DNA of 58,779 bases from Rhizobiaceae bacterium (GTDB lineage: Bacteria; Pseudomonadota; Alphaproteobacteria; Rhizobiales; Rhizobiaceae): positions 1 through 58,779 of the forward strand of contig JAIXTO010000063.1 in NCBI GenBank assembly GCA_027483885.1, given 5' to 3'. Below are positions 26,134-36,236 of the stretch, in pieces. Numbering within the stretch: position 1 is the stretch's first letter; each line of letters starts with the position of its first letter. The position numbers and the translations under genes were made by a program. The notes below the pieces were generated by a model, which was not told the origin of the DNA, ran no database searches, and saw nothing but the letters and a program-made list of their open reading frames with translations.

Positions 26134-26844
26134 TTACTCGGCCACAGCACCAAGCGTGTTGGACGTATCGTCCTTGGGGCGCTCGCCTTCAGGCTGGGCA
26201 CCTGTTGCGATGTAATAGATGGTCTCGGCGATGTTGGTGGCGTGGTCGCCGATGCGCTCGATGTTCTTGGCGCAGAACAGAAGATGCGTGCACGACGTGA
26301 TGTTGCGCGGATCTTCCATCATGTAGGTCAACAGCTCGCGAAACAGCGAGGTGTACATCGCGTCGATTTCCTCGTCGCGCTGGCGAATGGCTTCGGCCTT
26401 CTGCACGGAACGGCTGGAAAACACGTCCAGCACTTCCTTCAGCTGAACCAGCGCAAGCTCCGACAGGTGTTCCAGGCCACGGGCAAGCTTGCGCGGAACG
26501 CCGGTGCCCTGCACCGCGATGACGCGCTTGGCGGTGTTCTTGCCAAGATCGCCGACGCGCTCCAGATCAGCGGCGATCCTGAGCGTGCCGATGATTTCGC
26601 GCAGGTCAGCTGCCATCGGCTGGCGCTTGGCAATGGTGATGATCGCCTTTTCCTGGATCTCGCGCTCGGCGTGATCGAGGATCACGTCGTCGGAGATGAC
26701 CTTCTGGGCAAGCGCGCCATCGGAATTGACCAGGGCGCGCACGGCATCGCCGCACATCTGCTCAGCAAGGCCGCCCATTTCGGAAATCCGGCGGTTCAGA
26801 TATTTCAGGTCTTCGTCATAGGCCGAAAGGATGTGCGAAGGCAT
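26134..26844 (-). CDS. phoU: Phosphate signalling protein PhoU
   Basis: A 236-residue all-helical protein made of two PhoU repeats. It links the PstB transporter to PhoR and lowers Pho signalling when phosphate is plentiful. Metal-binding motif patterns are visible in each half: DHAEREIQEKA with DLERVGDLGKN in the first, and REL with NIERIGDHATNIAE in the second. It starts MPSHILSAYDEDL. It is 53 bases after pstB and just before phoB, consistent with one transcript. Confidence 0.96.
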   Translation of the reverse strand: MPSHILSAYDEDLKYLNRRISEMGGLAEQMCGDAVRALVNSDGALAQKVISDDVILDHAEREIQEKAIITIAKRQPMAADLREIIGTLRIAADLERVGDLGKNTAKRVIAVQGTGVPRKLARGLEHLSELALVQLKEVLDVFSSRSVQKAEAIRQRDEEIDAMYTSLFRELLTYMMEDPRNITSCTHLLFCAKNIERIGDHATNIAETIYYIATGAQPEGERPKDDTSNTLGAVAE

Positions 26845-26897
26845 ATTTGGCGTCCTCGGATAGGGGTGTCAGCGCAAGGGCATGGGTGTAACGGCAA

Positions 26898-27713
26898 TCA
26901 GCCGAAGCGGCCCATGATGTAATCCTGCGTACGCTGATCATCCGGGTTGGTGAACATCTTGTCCGTGTCGTTCTCCTCGACCAGCTGGCCGAGATGGAAC
27001 ATGGCGGTGCGCTGCGACACGCGGGCCGCCTGCTGCATCGAGTGGGTGACGATGACGATGGTGTAATTGCTGCGCAGTTCGTGGATCAGCTCTTCCACCT
27101 TGGCCGTCGCAATCGGATCGAGCGCCGAGCACGGCTCGTCCATCAGGATGACCTCAGGCGAAACGGCAATGGCGCGGGCGATGCAGAGGCGCTGCTGCTG
27201 GCCACCGGAGAGGCCGGTGCCGGATTCCTGCAGGCGGTCCTTCGCCTCGTTCCACAGGCCCGCACGCTGCAGGCTTGCCTCGACGATCTGGTCCATGTCC
27301 GCCTTGTTGCGGGCAAGGCCGTGGATGCGCGGGCCGTAGGCGATGTTTTCGTAGATCGACTTCGGGAACGGGTTCGGCTTCTGGAACACCATGCCGACGC
27401 GGGCGCGCAGTTCCACCACGTCGATCGACGGATCGTAGATATCGTCGGCATCGAGCGTGATACGCCCGGTGACGCGGCAGCTTTCGATCGTGTCGTTCAT
27501 GCGATTGAGGCAACGCAGGAAGGTGGACTTGCCGCAGCCCGAAGGGCCGATCAGCGCCGTCACCGTGTTCTCGCGAACATTGAGATTTACGTCGAAGAGG
27601 GCCCGCTTCTCGCCGTAATAGACAGAAACGTCCTTGCCCACCATCTTGTAGGAAACGTCATTCATTTTCTGGTCCAGAGCCTTTTCAACTGCTGCTTCCG
27701 ACATCATGTTCAT
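26898..27713 (-). CDS. pstB: Phosphate ABC transporter ATP-binding protein
   Basis: A 271-residue ATPase of the high-affinity phosphate transporter. Walker [11 protein letters not shown]-loop QKPNPFP, ABC signature [14 protein letters not shown], Walker [14 protein letters not shown] and the switch His (VTHSMQQ) are all present. The start at 27713 ([11 protein letters not shown]) fits family length; the longer frame upstream enters pstA. It is 13 bases after pstA on the same strand. Confidence 0.97.
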   Translation of the reverse strand: MNMMSEAAVEKALDQKMNDVSYKMVGKDVSVYYGEKRALFDVNLNVRENTVTALIGPSGCGKSTFLRCLNRMNDTIESCRVTGRITLDADDIYDPSIDVVELRARVGMVFQKPNPFPKSIYENIAYGPRIHGLARNKADMDQIVEASLQRAGLWNEAKDRLQESGTGLSGGQQQRLCIARAIAVSPEVILMDEPCSALDPIATAKVEELIHELRSNYTIVIVTHSMQQAARVSQRTAMFHLGQLVEENDTDKMFTNPDDQRTQDYIMGRFG

Positions 27714-27726
27714 GGTCCGGGTCCTT

Positions 27727-29049
27727 CTACCAACGCCGTTCGAAGCGACGACGCAAGAGGATTGCGCCAACATTCATTGCGATCAGGAACAGGAGCAGGA
27801 TGATGATCGCTCCCGAGGTGCGCTCCACGAAGGCGCGTTCCGCCTCGTTAGCCCACATGTAGATCTGCACCGGCAAGGCCGTCGACGGATCGAGCGGCGT
27901 GGTCGGGTAGTTGGCCACGAAGGCGACCATGCCGATCAGGAGAAGCGGCGCGGTTTCACCGAGCGCATGGGCCAGACCGATAATGGTGCCCGTCAGGATG
28001 CCCGGCATCGCAAGCGGCAGAACGTGGTGGAAGATCGTCTGCATCTTGGAGGCGCCAAGCCCGAGCGCTGCCGCACGAATGGACGGCGGCACAGCCTTCA
28101 GCGCCGCACGCGTGGCGATGATGATCGTCGGCAGCGTCATCAGGGTCAGAACCAGGCCACCGATCAGCGAGGCCGAACGCGGCAAGCCCATGAAGTTGAT
28201 GAACACCGCAAGACCGAGAAGGCCGTAAACAATCGAGGGAACGGCCGCCAGGTTGTTGATGTTGACTTCGATCAGGTCCGTGAAGCGGTTCTTCGGCGCG
28301 AACTCTTCAAGATAGATGGAGGCGGCAACACCGATGGGCAGTGCCAGAACCAGCACGATCAGCATCATGTAGAACGAACCGATCAGCGCCACACCGACAC
28401 CGGCTGCTTCCGGACGGCTGGAGGCGCCGTTCACAAAGATGCCCGTGTTGAAGTGCTTGGCAAGCGTGCCGGCCTCGGCCATCTGCTTCATCCAGCCAAC
28501 CTGCTGGTCGGAGATCTTGCGGTTGCTCTCGGTCACGTCGAGATCGATCTGCCCCTTGAAGGCGGAGTCGAGATCGCCGGCTGCCAGAAGACGCACGCTC
28601 TGCGTCGTCCCGATGATCGAGGGATTGGCAACCACGAGGTCACGCAGCTGGGCACGCACGCTGTCTGACAGCATCTGCCCGACTTCGCGCATCTTGGTGC
28701 GGTCGTTTTCGGCGACGCCAAGCACTTTGGCGACCGCATTGCGGGCCAGCACCGGATAGTTCGCCGTGAGAAGTTTTTGCGGATTGGTTGCCCGTTCCTT
28801 GTTCGGATCGATCACCTGCTCGGAAAACTCGATCGGAACCGTGATCATCGTCTGCTGGAACGCCGTATAGCCCTTGGAGACGACCGAGGTCAGCAGCATG
28901 AACAGGAAGACGAGGCCGAACAGGATGGCAGCGATGCCATAGGCGCGGAAACGGCGTTCGGCGGCGTAACGACGCTTGATGCCGATGTCGCGGCGCACGC
29001 GGGGGCGTGCGGCGGCCGGAGTGGCCGAAGGCGTGACAACCTGGCTCAT
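27727..29049 (-). CDS. pstA: Phosphate ABC transporter permease PstA
   Basis: A 440-residue inner-membrane permease, about 150 residues longer than E. coli PstA. After the first helix (about residues 37-58) there is a large insertion, predicted periplasmic, with two charged segments ([10 protein letters not shown] and KMREVGQML). The C-terminal half is a standard PstA membrane domain ending with the EAA-type loop [23 protein letters not shown]. The ATG overlaps the pstC stop by four bases (ATGA), so the two permeases are co-translated. The long form is usual in alphaproteobacteria. Confidence 0.95.
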   Translation of the reverse strand: MSQVVTPSATPAAARPRVRRDIGIKRRYAAERRFRAYGIAAILFGLVFLFMLLTSVVSKGYTAFQQTMITVPIEFSEQVIDPNKERATNPQKLLTANYPVLARNAVAKVLGVAENDRTKMREVGQMLSDSVRAQLRDLVVANPSIIGTTQSVRLLAAGDLDSAFKGQIDLDVTESNRKISDQQVGWMKQMAEAGTLAKHFNTGIFVNGASSRPEAAGVGVALIGSFYMMLIVLVLALPIGVAASIYLEEFAPKNRFTDLIEVNINNLAAVPSIVYGLLGLAVFINFMGLPRSASLIGGLVLTLMTLPTIIIATRAALKAVPPSIRAAALGLGASKMQTIFHHVLPLAMPGILTGTIIGLAHALGETAPLLLIGMVAFVANYPTTPLDPSTALPVQIYMWANEAERAFVERTSGAIIILLLFLIAMNVGAILLRRRFERRW

Positions 29050-30530
29050 TCGTACTGCTCCCGGTATTTGCGCACGATGTAGAGCGCGTAGATGTTCAGG
29101 CAAAGCGTGATGGCAAACAGCGTGATACCCAGCGCAAAGGCAACCAGCGTCTGCGGCGAGGTGAATTCCAGATCGCCCGTCAACTGGTTGACGATCTTCA
29201 CCGTCACCGTTGTCATCGGCTCGAAGGGGTTGAGCTGCATGCGGGCGGCAACACCGGCGGCAAGCACCACGATCATGGTTTCGCCGATGGCGCGCGAGGC
29301 GGTCATCAGGATGGCGCCAACGATGCCCGGAAGGGCGGCCGGCAGGATAACGCGCTTGACCGTTTCGGACCGTGTGGCCCCAAGACCGAGCGAACCATCG
29401 CGCATGGCACGCGGCACGGCGGTGATGATGTCATCCGACAGCGAGGAGACGTACGGGATCAGCATGATGCCCATGACGAAGCCGGCGGTCAGCACGCTCT
29501 GCGCCTGGATAAAGCTGGTATAGTTTCCAGTGGTCAGGCCTGCGATCTGCGCGGAGATATCGCGCAGGAAAGGTCCAACCGTCGTCAGCGCGAAAAAGCC
29601 GTAGACGATGGTGGGGATGCCGGCGAGCACTTCGAGAAGCGGCTTGACGATGGCGCGCAGGCGCGGCGAGGCATATTCTGCCATGTAGATGGCCGAGAAC
29701 AGGCCGACCGGCACGGCAAACAGCATGGCGACGAAGCCGATATAAAGCGTGCCGAGCAAGAGCGGGATGAGGCCGAACTGGCCTTCCGAGCCACCAGAAC
29801 CGGCTGCTGCAAAACGCGGATCCCACACCGTTCCGAAGAAGAATTCCCAGGCCGGCACGGCATGGAAGAACTGCGTCGCTTCGGTGAGCATCGAGGCCAC
29901 GATGCCGACCGTGGTGAGGATGGCAATGGAGGAGGCAACGATGAGGCTGCCCAGAATGACATGCTCGACGCGGTTACGCGCCCGGAAACGTGGCTTGATC
30001 ATCCGATAGGACACGAAGCCGCCGATGAGCGCGATGAGCGTGACGATGAAGGCGGTTGCCCAGCCATTCAGTGCGCGCAGGCGGTTCAGGTCGACTGCGG
30101 CCTTGACCATATAAGGTTGCGGCTCGCCGGCGATGGCCACGCCGCGGCTACCCATCAGCGCGCGAAGTTCATCCGGATTGCGCTCAGCCTGCGCCGTTTC
30201 TTCGGCGGACAGCGCATTCAGACCGCGCGCAATGCCCTCGATCATGCCGAAGTTGAGGCTCTGCGTCGCAGCCGATTCCGCCAGCGCATCCGCCGGAAAA
30301 TCGTTGCGCACGACGTTATTGATGACCGCTGGCGAGACAATAAGCCAGATGGCAAGCACGAGGAGAGCCGGAAGGCCCGCCCAGACGGCGACGAACGAGC
30401 CGTAATAGCCCGGTCTTGAATGCATGTTCGACGACCGGCCACCGGAGAGTGCAAGCGCACGCCGCGTGCCGGCAAGATAGCCCAGAATGGCTATCACCGC
30501 CGTCGTCAGAAGGAGCATTGATGTACTCAT
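29046..30530 (-). CDS. pstC: Phosphate ABC transporter permease PstC
   Basis: A 494-residue inner-membrane permease, also longer than E. coli PstC because of an N-terminal extra region with two helices (about 4-25 and 45-65) and a periplasmic domain. The core has FFFGTVWDP, the AIYMAEYASPRLR loop and the EAA motif LGLGATRSETVKRVILPAALPG. GGGGGA lies before the ATG at 30530. The gene follows pstS with 185 bases between, including a strong hairpin. Paired with pstA by an ATGA overlap. Confidence 0.95.
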   Translation of the reverse strand: MSTSMLLLTTAVIAILGYLAGTRRALALSGGRSSNMHSRPGYYGSFVAVWAGLPALLVLAIWLIVSPAVINNVVRNDFPADALAESAATQSLNFGMIEGIARGLNALSAEETAQAERNPDELRALMGSRGVAIAGEPQPYMVKAAVDLNRLRALNGWATAFIVTLIALIGGFVSYRMIKPRFRARNRVEHVILGSLIVASSIAILTTVGIVASMLTEATQFFHAVPAWEFFFGTVWDPRFAAAGSGGSEGQFGLIPLLLGTLYIGFVAMLFAVPVGLFSAIYMAEYASPRLRAIVKPLLEVLAGIPTIVYGFFALTTVGPFLRDISAQIAGLTTGNYTSFIQAQSVLTAGFVMGIMLIPYVSSLSDDIITAVPRAMRDGSLGLGATRSETVKRVILPAALPGIVGAILMTASRAIGETMIVVLAAGVAARMQLNPFEPMTTVTVKIVNQLTGDLEFTSPQTLVAFALGITLFAITLCLNIYALYIVRKYREQYE

Positions 30531-30677
30531 TAAATCCCCCAGCCACCGCCTGTTCGGCAGCATGTGCCATGCGCCGTTCGGCTTCATTCATTGAAGCAGA
30601 CTAAATTTTGGTAAAAACAGGTGTTAGCAAACAGTCAGGTTTTCATCCGGCCAATGCCGGACGGCGCCATCAGGCAA

Positions 30678-30706
30678 TTGCCGGCGGAAGTATCTTCCGC
30701 CGGCAA
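30678..30706 (-). terminator. Strong hairpin between pstS and pstC
   Basis: TTGCCGGCGGAAG (30678-30690) pairs perfectly with 30694-30706, a 13-bp stem with a 3-base loop. It lies 10 bases after the pstS stop with no clear T-run. In a binding-protein operon such a hairpin usually acts as a partial terminator or protects pstS mRNA, giving more PstS than permease. Confidence 0.65.
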
Positions 30707-30715
30707 GCTTGGCAA

Positions 30716-31750
30716 TTACATGGTCTTGCCAGCAGCAAAGGCCTTGCGAACAGCTTCGCGCTCTGCGTCCGGCGCAGCAACCAGGCCGTATTCGGCCAGC
30801 GGCGAGTCAGGGCCGACCATGGCGTCGGAGATGAAGAACTCGACGTATTCCTTAAGGCCCGGGATAACGCCCAGGTGTGCCTTCTTGACGTAGAAGAACA
30901 GCGGACGCGAGACCGGATACTTGCCGGAAGAGATGGTTTCCGTCGAAGGAACAACGTCCTTGACGGTTGCAACCTTCAGCTTGTCCATGTTGTTTTCGTA
31001 GAAGGCGAGGCCAAACACGCCAAGACCGGTCTTGTTGGCCGAGATGCGAGCGAGCGTTTCGGTGTAGTCGCCGTCGATGTCAACAGCAGCACCGTCCTTG
31101 CGGATGGCGACGCACTTGGCAGCAGCCTGCTTGGCATCGGTGATGGCAGCCTTGATGACTTCAGCAGCGCCGGATTCCTTGCAGCCTTCCGTCATGATCT
31201 TCTCTTCGAAGACTTCGCGGGTGCCGTGCTTGGAGCCGGGGATATAGGCAGCGATCGGGCCCTTCGGCAGCGTCGCGTTAACGTCCGACCAGTTCTTGTA
31301 GGGGTTGGCAACGAGCTTGCCGTCGACGACGACTTCAGCGGCCAGCGCCTTGTAGAGGTCCTTCGGCTCGATCTTCATGTCGCCATTGCTGGAAGCGGCG
31401 GCAAAAACGATGCCGTCGTAACCGATGCGAACTTCCTGAACGTCAGTCACGCCGGCAGCCTTGCAGGCTTCCAGTTCGGACTTGTTGATCGGGCGCGAGG
31501 CATTGGCGATGTCGATGGTGGCTTCGCCGACGCCCTTGCAGAATTCCTTGAGGCCGGCGCCGGAGCCGCCCGATTCAACGACCGGGGTCTTGAAGTTCGG
31601 GAAGGTCTCGCCGAAAGTTTCAGCAACGATCTTGGCATAAGGCAGAACGGTGGACGAGCCGGCAACCTGGATCTGGTCGCGTGCGGCAGCGGCGCCTGCA
31701 AATGCGACAGATGCCACCAGGGCAGCTGCGGAAAGCTTCAGGATGTTCAT
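30716..31750 (-). CDS. pstS: Periplasmic phosphate-binding protein PstS
   Basis: A 344-residue binding protein with a signal peptide (MNILKLSAAALVASVAFAG, cleavage near AAARDQ). The phosphate-binding loops are visible: VAGSSTVLPYAK (SST loop), ESGGSGAGLKEFC, and SKHGTREVFEE, with IANASRPI. It captures phosphate for PstCAB. GGGAGATCACA lies before the ATG. The Pho-box-like array about 104-132 bases upstream suggests its own PhoB-dependent promoter in addition to phoR read-through. Confidence 0.95.
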   Translation of the reverse strand: MNILKLSAAALVASVAFAGAAAARDQIQVAGSSTVLPYAKIVAETFGETFPNFKTPVVESGGSGAGLKEFCKGVGEATIDIANASRPINKSELEACKAAGVTDVQEVRIGYDGIVFAAASSNGDMKIEPKDLYKALAAEVVVDGKLVANPYKNWSDVNATLPKGPIAAYIPGSKHGTREVFEEKIMTEGCKESGAAEVIKAAITDAKQAAAKCVAIRKDGAAVDIDGDYTETLARISANKTGLGVFGLAFYENNMDKLKVATVKDVVPSTETISSGKYPVSRPLFFYVKKAHLGVIPGLKEYVEFFISDAMVGPDSPLAEYGLVAAPDAEREAVRKAFAAGKTM

Positions 31751-31853
31751 TGTGATCTCCCGTCATGGGCTTGTGTGAATTCTGGCTGCAACCGGCTTTT
31801 TAAGCGTGCCGGCCATCAAGCAGCCTTGTCTTAGCCGCCCGAGCCTCACCTTT

Positions 31854-31882
31854 TATGTCATTTCGGTGAAACATTTGTGACA
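31854..31882 (-). promoter_or_regulatory. Pho-box-like direct repeats upstream of pstS
   Basis: On the minus strand three 7-mers recur every 11 bases: TGTCACA (31882-31876), TTTCACC (31871-31865) and TGACATA (31860-31854). PhoB boxes are tandem 7-mers like CTGTCAT with 11-base spacing. The match is imperfect but the spacing is exact and the position (before pstS) is right. Confidence 0.6.
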
Positions 31883-31944
31883 CGTCAAGCCATTGAAAAT
31901 GCTTTGTTATTTTTCAGCTTAATGCGTCTGAACCGTTCTTTGTG

Positions 31945-33192
31945 TCAAAATCTCACGGTAAAGTCCGTTCCCTTGCCCAGCTCGGATTTGACGATCAGGC
32001 GCGCGCGGTGCCGCGTGAGGATATGCTTGACGATGGCAAGCCCGAGGCCCGTGCCCTTTTTCGACCGGCTGTCGGCCACGCTGACGCGGTAAAACCTTTC
32101 CGTCAGACGCGGAACATGCTCGGCAGGAATACCCGCTCCCCGGTCGATAACGCTGAATTCCACCGGCTGTTGCGGCTCGCGGCGCAGGTGAACATCGACG
32201 ATCTTGCCCTCCTGGCCATATTTGCAGGCGTTCTCGATGAGGTTTTCGATGACCTGCACCAGTTCGTCGCGGTCACCGGTGACCTCCACCTTGCCATCAG
32301 GCAGGTGCATGCGGATCTCGACGCCCAGTTCGTGGGCAAGCGGCACGAGGGAATCGCGCACGCTGCCGACGAGCGGCACCAGATCCACCATCTGGTTGGG
32401 CGCGATATGCGCCTTGGATTCCAGACGCGACAGCGACAGCAGGTCGTCCACCAGACGGCTCATGCGGGTTGCCTGATCGAGCATGATGGCCAGAAACCGC
32501 TCATGGGCGGCGAGATCGGATTTCGCAGGCCCCTGCAGCGTCTCGATGAAGCCGCGCAGCGACGCAAGCGGCGTGCGCAACTCGTGGCTGGCATTGGCCA
32601 CAAAATCGGAGCGCATGCGGTCAATGCTGCGAAGCTCGGAAATATCCCGGAAGGACAGCGCAAAATAGCGCTTGGCGAAACTGCTCCCCCCATCCTCGAT
32701 GGGCGCCACCCGCAGGATATAGACCCGCTCGGAAGGATGGCGTTCGGAATGTTCGATCTGGTTCGGCTCGCCGGTGGCAATCGTTTCGCGCACCATGTCC
32801 AGGATTCCCGGCGTGCGAAGCCGCGCCGACAGGTGGGCACCGGGCGTCATGGCACCAAATGCCTTCGTCGCGGCCGGGTTCTGGAAGAGGACGTTGGCAT
32901 CGGCACCCAACACGATCACCGGCATGTCGAGCGCGCCATAGGCATCGGCGACATCTTCCAGGGGATCGCGCCGCAGGGGCGCAGGGGCCGGCGCCGGCAT
33001 GGACGGTTCCTCGGCAATCGGAAGCGAAGGGCCAAGCAGCAGCGACAGCACGATCAGCAGCCAACCGGCCGCGACAAAGACCGGATTGATCTCGGCACCA
33101 AGCGCCAGGGCTGCCAGCAGGCTTGCCGCCGTAACGACCAGCCAGCCGCGACGCAACTGTTCGACACGCCCTGCCCTTACCCCATGCGTCAT
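31945..33192 (-). CDS. phoR: Phosphate regulon sensor histidine kinase PhoR
   Basis: A 415-residue membrane kinase that phosphorylates PhoB. Two hydrophobic segments lie at about residues 15-32 and 40-55, then a PAS domain (about 85-190, DAYGALDMPVIVLGADANVL), and the histidine kinase core. H-box is ANASHELRTPLASLRGF, N-box ENLIENACKYG, and G-boxes DRGAGIP and KGTGLGLAIVKH. The start at 33192 (MTHGVRAG) has GGGGAGAGG upstream; the longer frame above it is unlikely. It is first of the pho cluster and divergent from ppk2. Confidence 0.95.
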   Translation of the reverse strand: MTHGVRAGRVEQLRRGWLVVTAASLLAALALGAEINPVFVAAGWLLIVLSLLLGPSLPIAEEPSMPAPAPAPLRRDPLEDVADAYGALDMPVIVLGADANVLFQNPAATKAFGAMTPGAHLSARLRTPGILDMVRETIATGEPNQIEHSERHPSERVYILRVAPIEDGGSSFAKRYFALSFRDISELRSIDRMRSDFVANASHELRTPLASLRGFIETLQGPAKSDLAAHERFLAIMLDQATRMSRLVDDLLSLSRLESKAHIAPNQMVDLVPLVGSVRDSLVPLAHELGVEIRMHLPDGKVEVTGDRDELVQVIENLIENACKYGQEGKIVDVHLRREPQQPVEFSVIDRGAGIPAEHVPRLTERFYRVSVADSRSKKGTGLGLAIVKHILTRHRARLIVKSELGKGTDFTVRF

Positions 33193-33389
33193 GCATGCCT
33201 CTCCCCGCCAAATTCCCGGTGCAACACCAGCCTGACGGATGGTGATAGCCTTCTCGCATGACAGATATACATCGCCCCGTCCCTGCGTTTGACAAAATTG
33301 GAACCTCTTTTGTTTTCTCAACAGGCAAAGCGGATTTTCTGCTGCAAAGCCTTACATAGAAGAAAGACGCAAAGGACGAGGAGACACAG

Positions 33390-34286
33390 ATGGACCAGCA
33401 GGATGGCCTGGGCAAAATCGGCAGCCGCATTGCCGAGATTGAAATCGACGGAAAGAACCGCCGCTTCGACATCGACGATCCGCATCTGCCAAAGTGGATT
33501 TCCGAAAATGCGCTCGGCTCCGACAATTACCCCTATGACAAGAAATTCGACGACGACCGCTATCACGAGGAACTGGAAGTCCTGCAGATCGAGCTGGTCA
33601 AAGCGCAGATCTGGCTGCAGAAAACCGGAAAGCGGGTGATGGCGCTGTTTGAGGGCCGCGATGCCGCCGGCAAGGGTGGCTCCATCTTTGCCATCCATGC
33701 CTGCCTCAATCCGCGCTCGGCCCGCGTGGTGGCGCTGACCAAACCGACCGAGACGGAAGCCGGGCAATGGTATTTCCAGCGCTACGTGACGCATTTCCCG
33801 ACCAAGGGCGAACTCGTGCTGTTTGACCGCTCCTGGTACAACCGGGCCGTCGTGGAGCCGGTCATGGGCTTTTGCACACCCGCACAGCACAAGCATTTCC
33901 TGAAGGTCACACCGGCCTTCGAGCAGTTGATCGTCGACGAAGGCATTCACTTCTTCAAGTTCTGGCTGAACATCGGCCGCGAAATGCAGATGAAACGCTT
34001 TCACGACCGCCGTCATGATCCGCGCAAGATCTGGAAACTGTCGCCGATGGATATCGCGGCCCTATCGAAATGGGACGATTACAGCGAAAAGCGCGACCTG
34101 ATGCTGGACAAGACCCACACCCAGGATGCGCCCTGGATCATCATCCGCGCCAACGACAAGCGCCGCGCCCGGCTGAACATCATCCGGCAGATCCTGACCA
34201 GCCTCGATTATGACGGCCGCAACGACGAGGCGATCGGCGATGTCGATTACAAGATCCTCGGTTTCGGCCGGAAGGCTTTCGACTGA
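33390..34286 (+). CDS. ppk2: Polyphosphate kinase 2 family protein
   Basis: A 298-residue PPK2 kinase, which moves phosphate between polyphosphate and nucleotides. Walker [10 protein letters not shown] (89-97), Walker [15 protein letters not shown] (Asp146) and the lid region with [13 protein letters not shown] are all as in the family. Length and the N-terminal extension fit class I (mainly NDP from polyP). GAGGAG precedes the ATG by about 9 bases. The gene is divergent from phoR with 197 bases between, so it may be under phosphate control, although I see only a half Pho box there. Confidence 0.92.
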   Translation: MDQQDGLGKIGSRIAEIEIDGKNRRFDIDDPHLPKWISENALGSDNYPYDKKFDDDRYHEELEVLQIELVKAQIWLQKTGKRVMALFEGRDAAGKGGSIFAIHACLNPRSARVVALTKPTETEAGQWYFQRYVTHFPTKGELVLFDRSWYNRAVVEPVMGFCTPAQHKHFLKVTPAFEQLIVDEGIHFFKFWLNIGREMQMKRFHDRRHDPRKIWKLSPMDIAALSKWDDYSEKRDLMLDKTHTQDAPWIIIRANDKRRARLNIIRQILTSLDYDGRNDEAIGDVDYKILGFGRKAFD

Positions 34287-34310
34287 GAGCCTGAGACGGC
34301 ACGAACTTTG

Positions 34311-34331
34311 GCCCGGCCTTATTGGCCGGGC
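34311..34331. terminator. Hairpin between ppk2 and the convergent membrane protein gene
   Basis: GCCCGGCC (34311-34318) and GGCCGGGC (34324-34331) form an 8-bp stem with loop TTATT. The stem overlaps the stop codon of the minus-strand gene. Confidence 0.5.
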
Positions 34332-35716
34332 AGAACCCGTACCGAATACAGAAAGATCGGGGAACGGCCGCCGAGAATGTCGCTGTTGATGTAGATGCGT
34401 CCCGGCTGGGTGGGGGCAAGCGTCCGATCGAAGGTGACGCGAAACAGCGTATCGGCGCGCTCCTGCGAGGCCGCAACCCGGTGGCGCGAGCAATTGCCAA
34501 GGCTTGCGAAGCCGCAACGCACCGCCACCTGCACCGACCTGTCGGCTGCCGATTGCAGGGTCAGCGCGATGGTCGAGGTCTTGCCGGACAATTCACGCAG
34601 AATATCGACGGGGACTTCGATGGCAACGTCGCCGCTCTCGTCGGCGGAAGCCGACGTGATACGCAGAGCCGGGCCATCCGCCATGGCAACGGTTTCCACG
34701 GTGGCCGACGCGCCGGCCGAAACCGCCGCCTTGCGATCGGGACCGTAAACTTCCAGCCAATCCGCGGAAAAACCGTGCTGCGGGTCGAAGCCGGCGGGGG
34801 TGCCGGCAGGCGTTCCGGAAAAGTCTTCCTCGCTCACGGTCGCCGGTGGATTGGGAACGCTCGTATCGCGCTGGGCTGCCGTCAGAAACAGGCCGGACGT
34901 CCAGGCCCACCAGCCGCCCATCACGATAAAGGTCAGCATGATCAGCCAGATGAACAGGCGCGAGATCAAACCGCGCCGACGGCGCTTGCGCTTTTCGCCG
35001 GGGATACCGGGCGCGGCATCGCCGTCCGACAGACCGGATGCGGCGTGCGTATTGCCCTTGCCGCCGCGCGCCGGCTTCACCTTGGCCTGCCGGCCTTTAC
35101 GCTCGGGCACGGGCGGTGGCGCAAGCCGATCATCACGGCGTTCGGCGCGCATGCCTCCGAGGTCGGCAAATCCGCTCTCTGACGAAGGCGCAGGCTCTGC
35201 TGCATGGCTCTCCGGCGCGCGCATGGCATCGTCCAGGCTCGGCTCGGATCTCCGCGCATCCAGAGGGGTGTCGCTTGGCGACTGATCCTGCGGCGCCACA
35301 GTTGGCGCCATGACAGGATCGACGCGGCGGGGCCGCGAAGCGGCAGGCGCATCGGGCGAGACGGCGGAAATCTCCGGCGGGAACGATGGCTGGGCAGGCG
35401 CACGATAAGCAGGCGCTGGGGACGCGGGCGATTGCGGAGTGGGCGCGGGCGAAACCGGCGGCTCCTGCACGCGCACATGCGGCGCCGACTGTGAAAGACC
35501 AGTTGCGCGTTCCCGCTCCTCGCTCTCGATTTCGCGGATCTTCAGTTCCAGACGCTGCCGTTCAGCCGCGATGACATCAGGATCGGTCACCGCCTGGCGT
35601 GTGAGGCCGGCTTCCAGGGCCTGCCGGGCCGTCTGATAAATACGGGCGCGAATGGTGGCGTCGCCGCGCTCGGAGCGCGACAGCGCGTTCCTGATTGCCG
35701 TTTCCAATCCACTCAC
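34319..35716 (-). CDS. Rhizobial single-pass membrane protein of unknown function
   Basis: A 465-residue protein. The N-terminus (about 1-90) is helical and charged (SGLETAIRNALSRSERGDA; later ERQRLELKIREIESEERERA, likely a short coiled coil). A long Pro/Ala/Ser-rich region (about 90-215) and a basic stretch (GEKRKRRRRGL) come before one membrane helix (about 258-282, LFIWLIMLTFIVMGGWW). The C-terminal part (about 320-465) is a beta-rich, carbohydrate-binding-like domain with two Cys (RCGFASLGNCSRH). With Arg residues before the helix, the N-terminus should be cytoplasmic and the C-terminus periplasmic. I do not recognise a named family. Confidence 0.68.
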   Translation of the reverse strand: MSGLETAIRNALSRSERGDATIRARIYQTARQALEAGLTRQAVTDPDVIAAERQRLELKIREIESEERERATGLSQSAPHVRVQEPPVSPAPTPQSPASPAPAYRAPAQPSFPPEISAVSPDAPAASRPRRVDPVMAPTVAPQDQSPSDTPLDARRSEPSLDDAMRAPESHAAEPAPSSESGFADLGGMRAERRDDRLAPPPVPERKGRQAKVKPARGGKGNTHAASGLSDGDAAPGIPGEKRKRRRRGLISRLFIWLIMLTFIVMGGWWAWTSGLFLTAAQRDTSVPNPPATVSEEDFSGTPAGTPAGFDPQHGFSADWLEVYGPDRKAAVSAGASATVETVAMADGPALRITSASADESGDVAIEVPVDILRELSGKTSTIALTLQSAADRSVQVAVRCGFASLGNCSRHRVAASQERADTLFRVTFDRTLAPTQPGRIYINSDILGGRSPIFLYSVRVLPGQ

Positions 35717-35995
35717 TGCGTCGCCTTCACTTTCGCTGTCCGTCCTGAAGTCCGCCCGGTCGTGCCGTGGGATTAATCTATGCCCGGCAAACCGATGAGC
35801 GCCTGTGCTTTCGGTAAACGCTCAGAGGCAGAACTGCAAGTCCGGCGCTCTCGCCTTCCTTTTGGCGCCATAGAAGGCACTTCCAAGGCAGTTTGACAAA
35901 AGAGATCCACAGGATGTGAAAATCCCCGCTTGAAATCTCTTCGCATTGCCTGTATCAGCCCCGTCACACCGCAAGGCCCACCGGGTTTTGCCGGC

Positions 35996-36071
35996 GCCGC
36001 TTTAGCTCAGGTGGTAGAGCACATCATTCGTAATGATGGGGTCGCAGGTTCGAGTCCTGCAAGCGGCACCA
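35996..36071 (+). tRNA. tRNA-Thr(CGT)
   Basis: Full cloverleaf: acceptor GCCGCTT with AAGCGGC, D arm, anticodon stem CATCA/TGATG with loop TTCGTAA (anticodon CGT), T arm with GGTTCGAGTCC, discriminator A and an encoded CCA. 35717-35995 upstream shows no gene. Confidence 0.93.
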
Positions 36072-36236
36072 TTTTTCTCTCCCTGCATCACTGAATTGTT
36101 TTCGATCCGCTGAGGCTCGGCTGTTTGCCTGCGTCCTCGCCGCAGCCGTTTGTTTTTTCGGAAACAATTCCGCGGCCATCCGGTTTGGGATCCTGAAGGC
36201 TGGCAAAAACTGTCGGCCGAAGGAGGAAACATCATC

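Noticed and set aside
33258-33264. CTGTCAT half Pho box between phoR and ppk2
   Set aside because: Only one 7-mer is good; the neighbours at +11 and -11 do not match.
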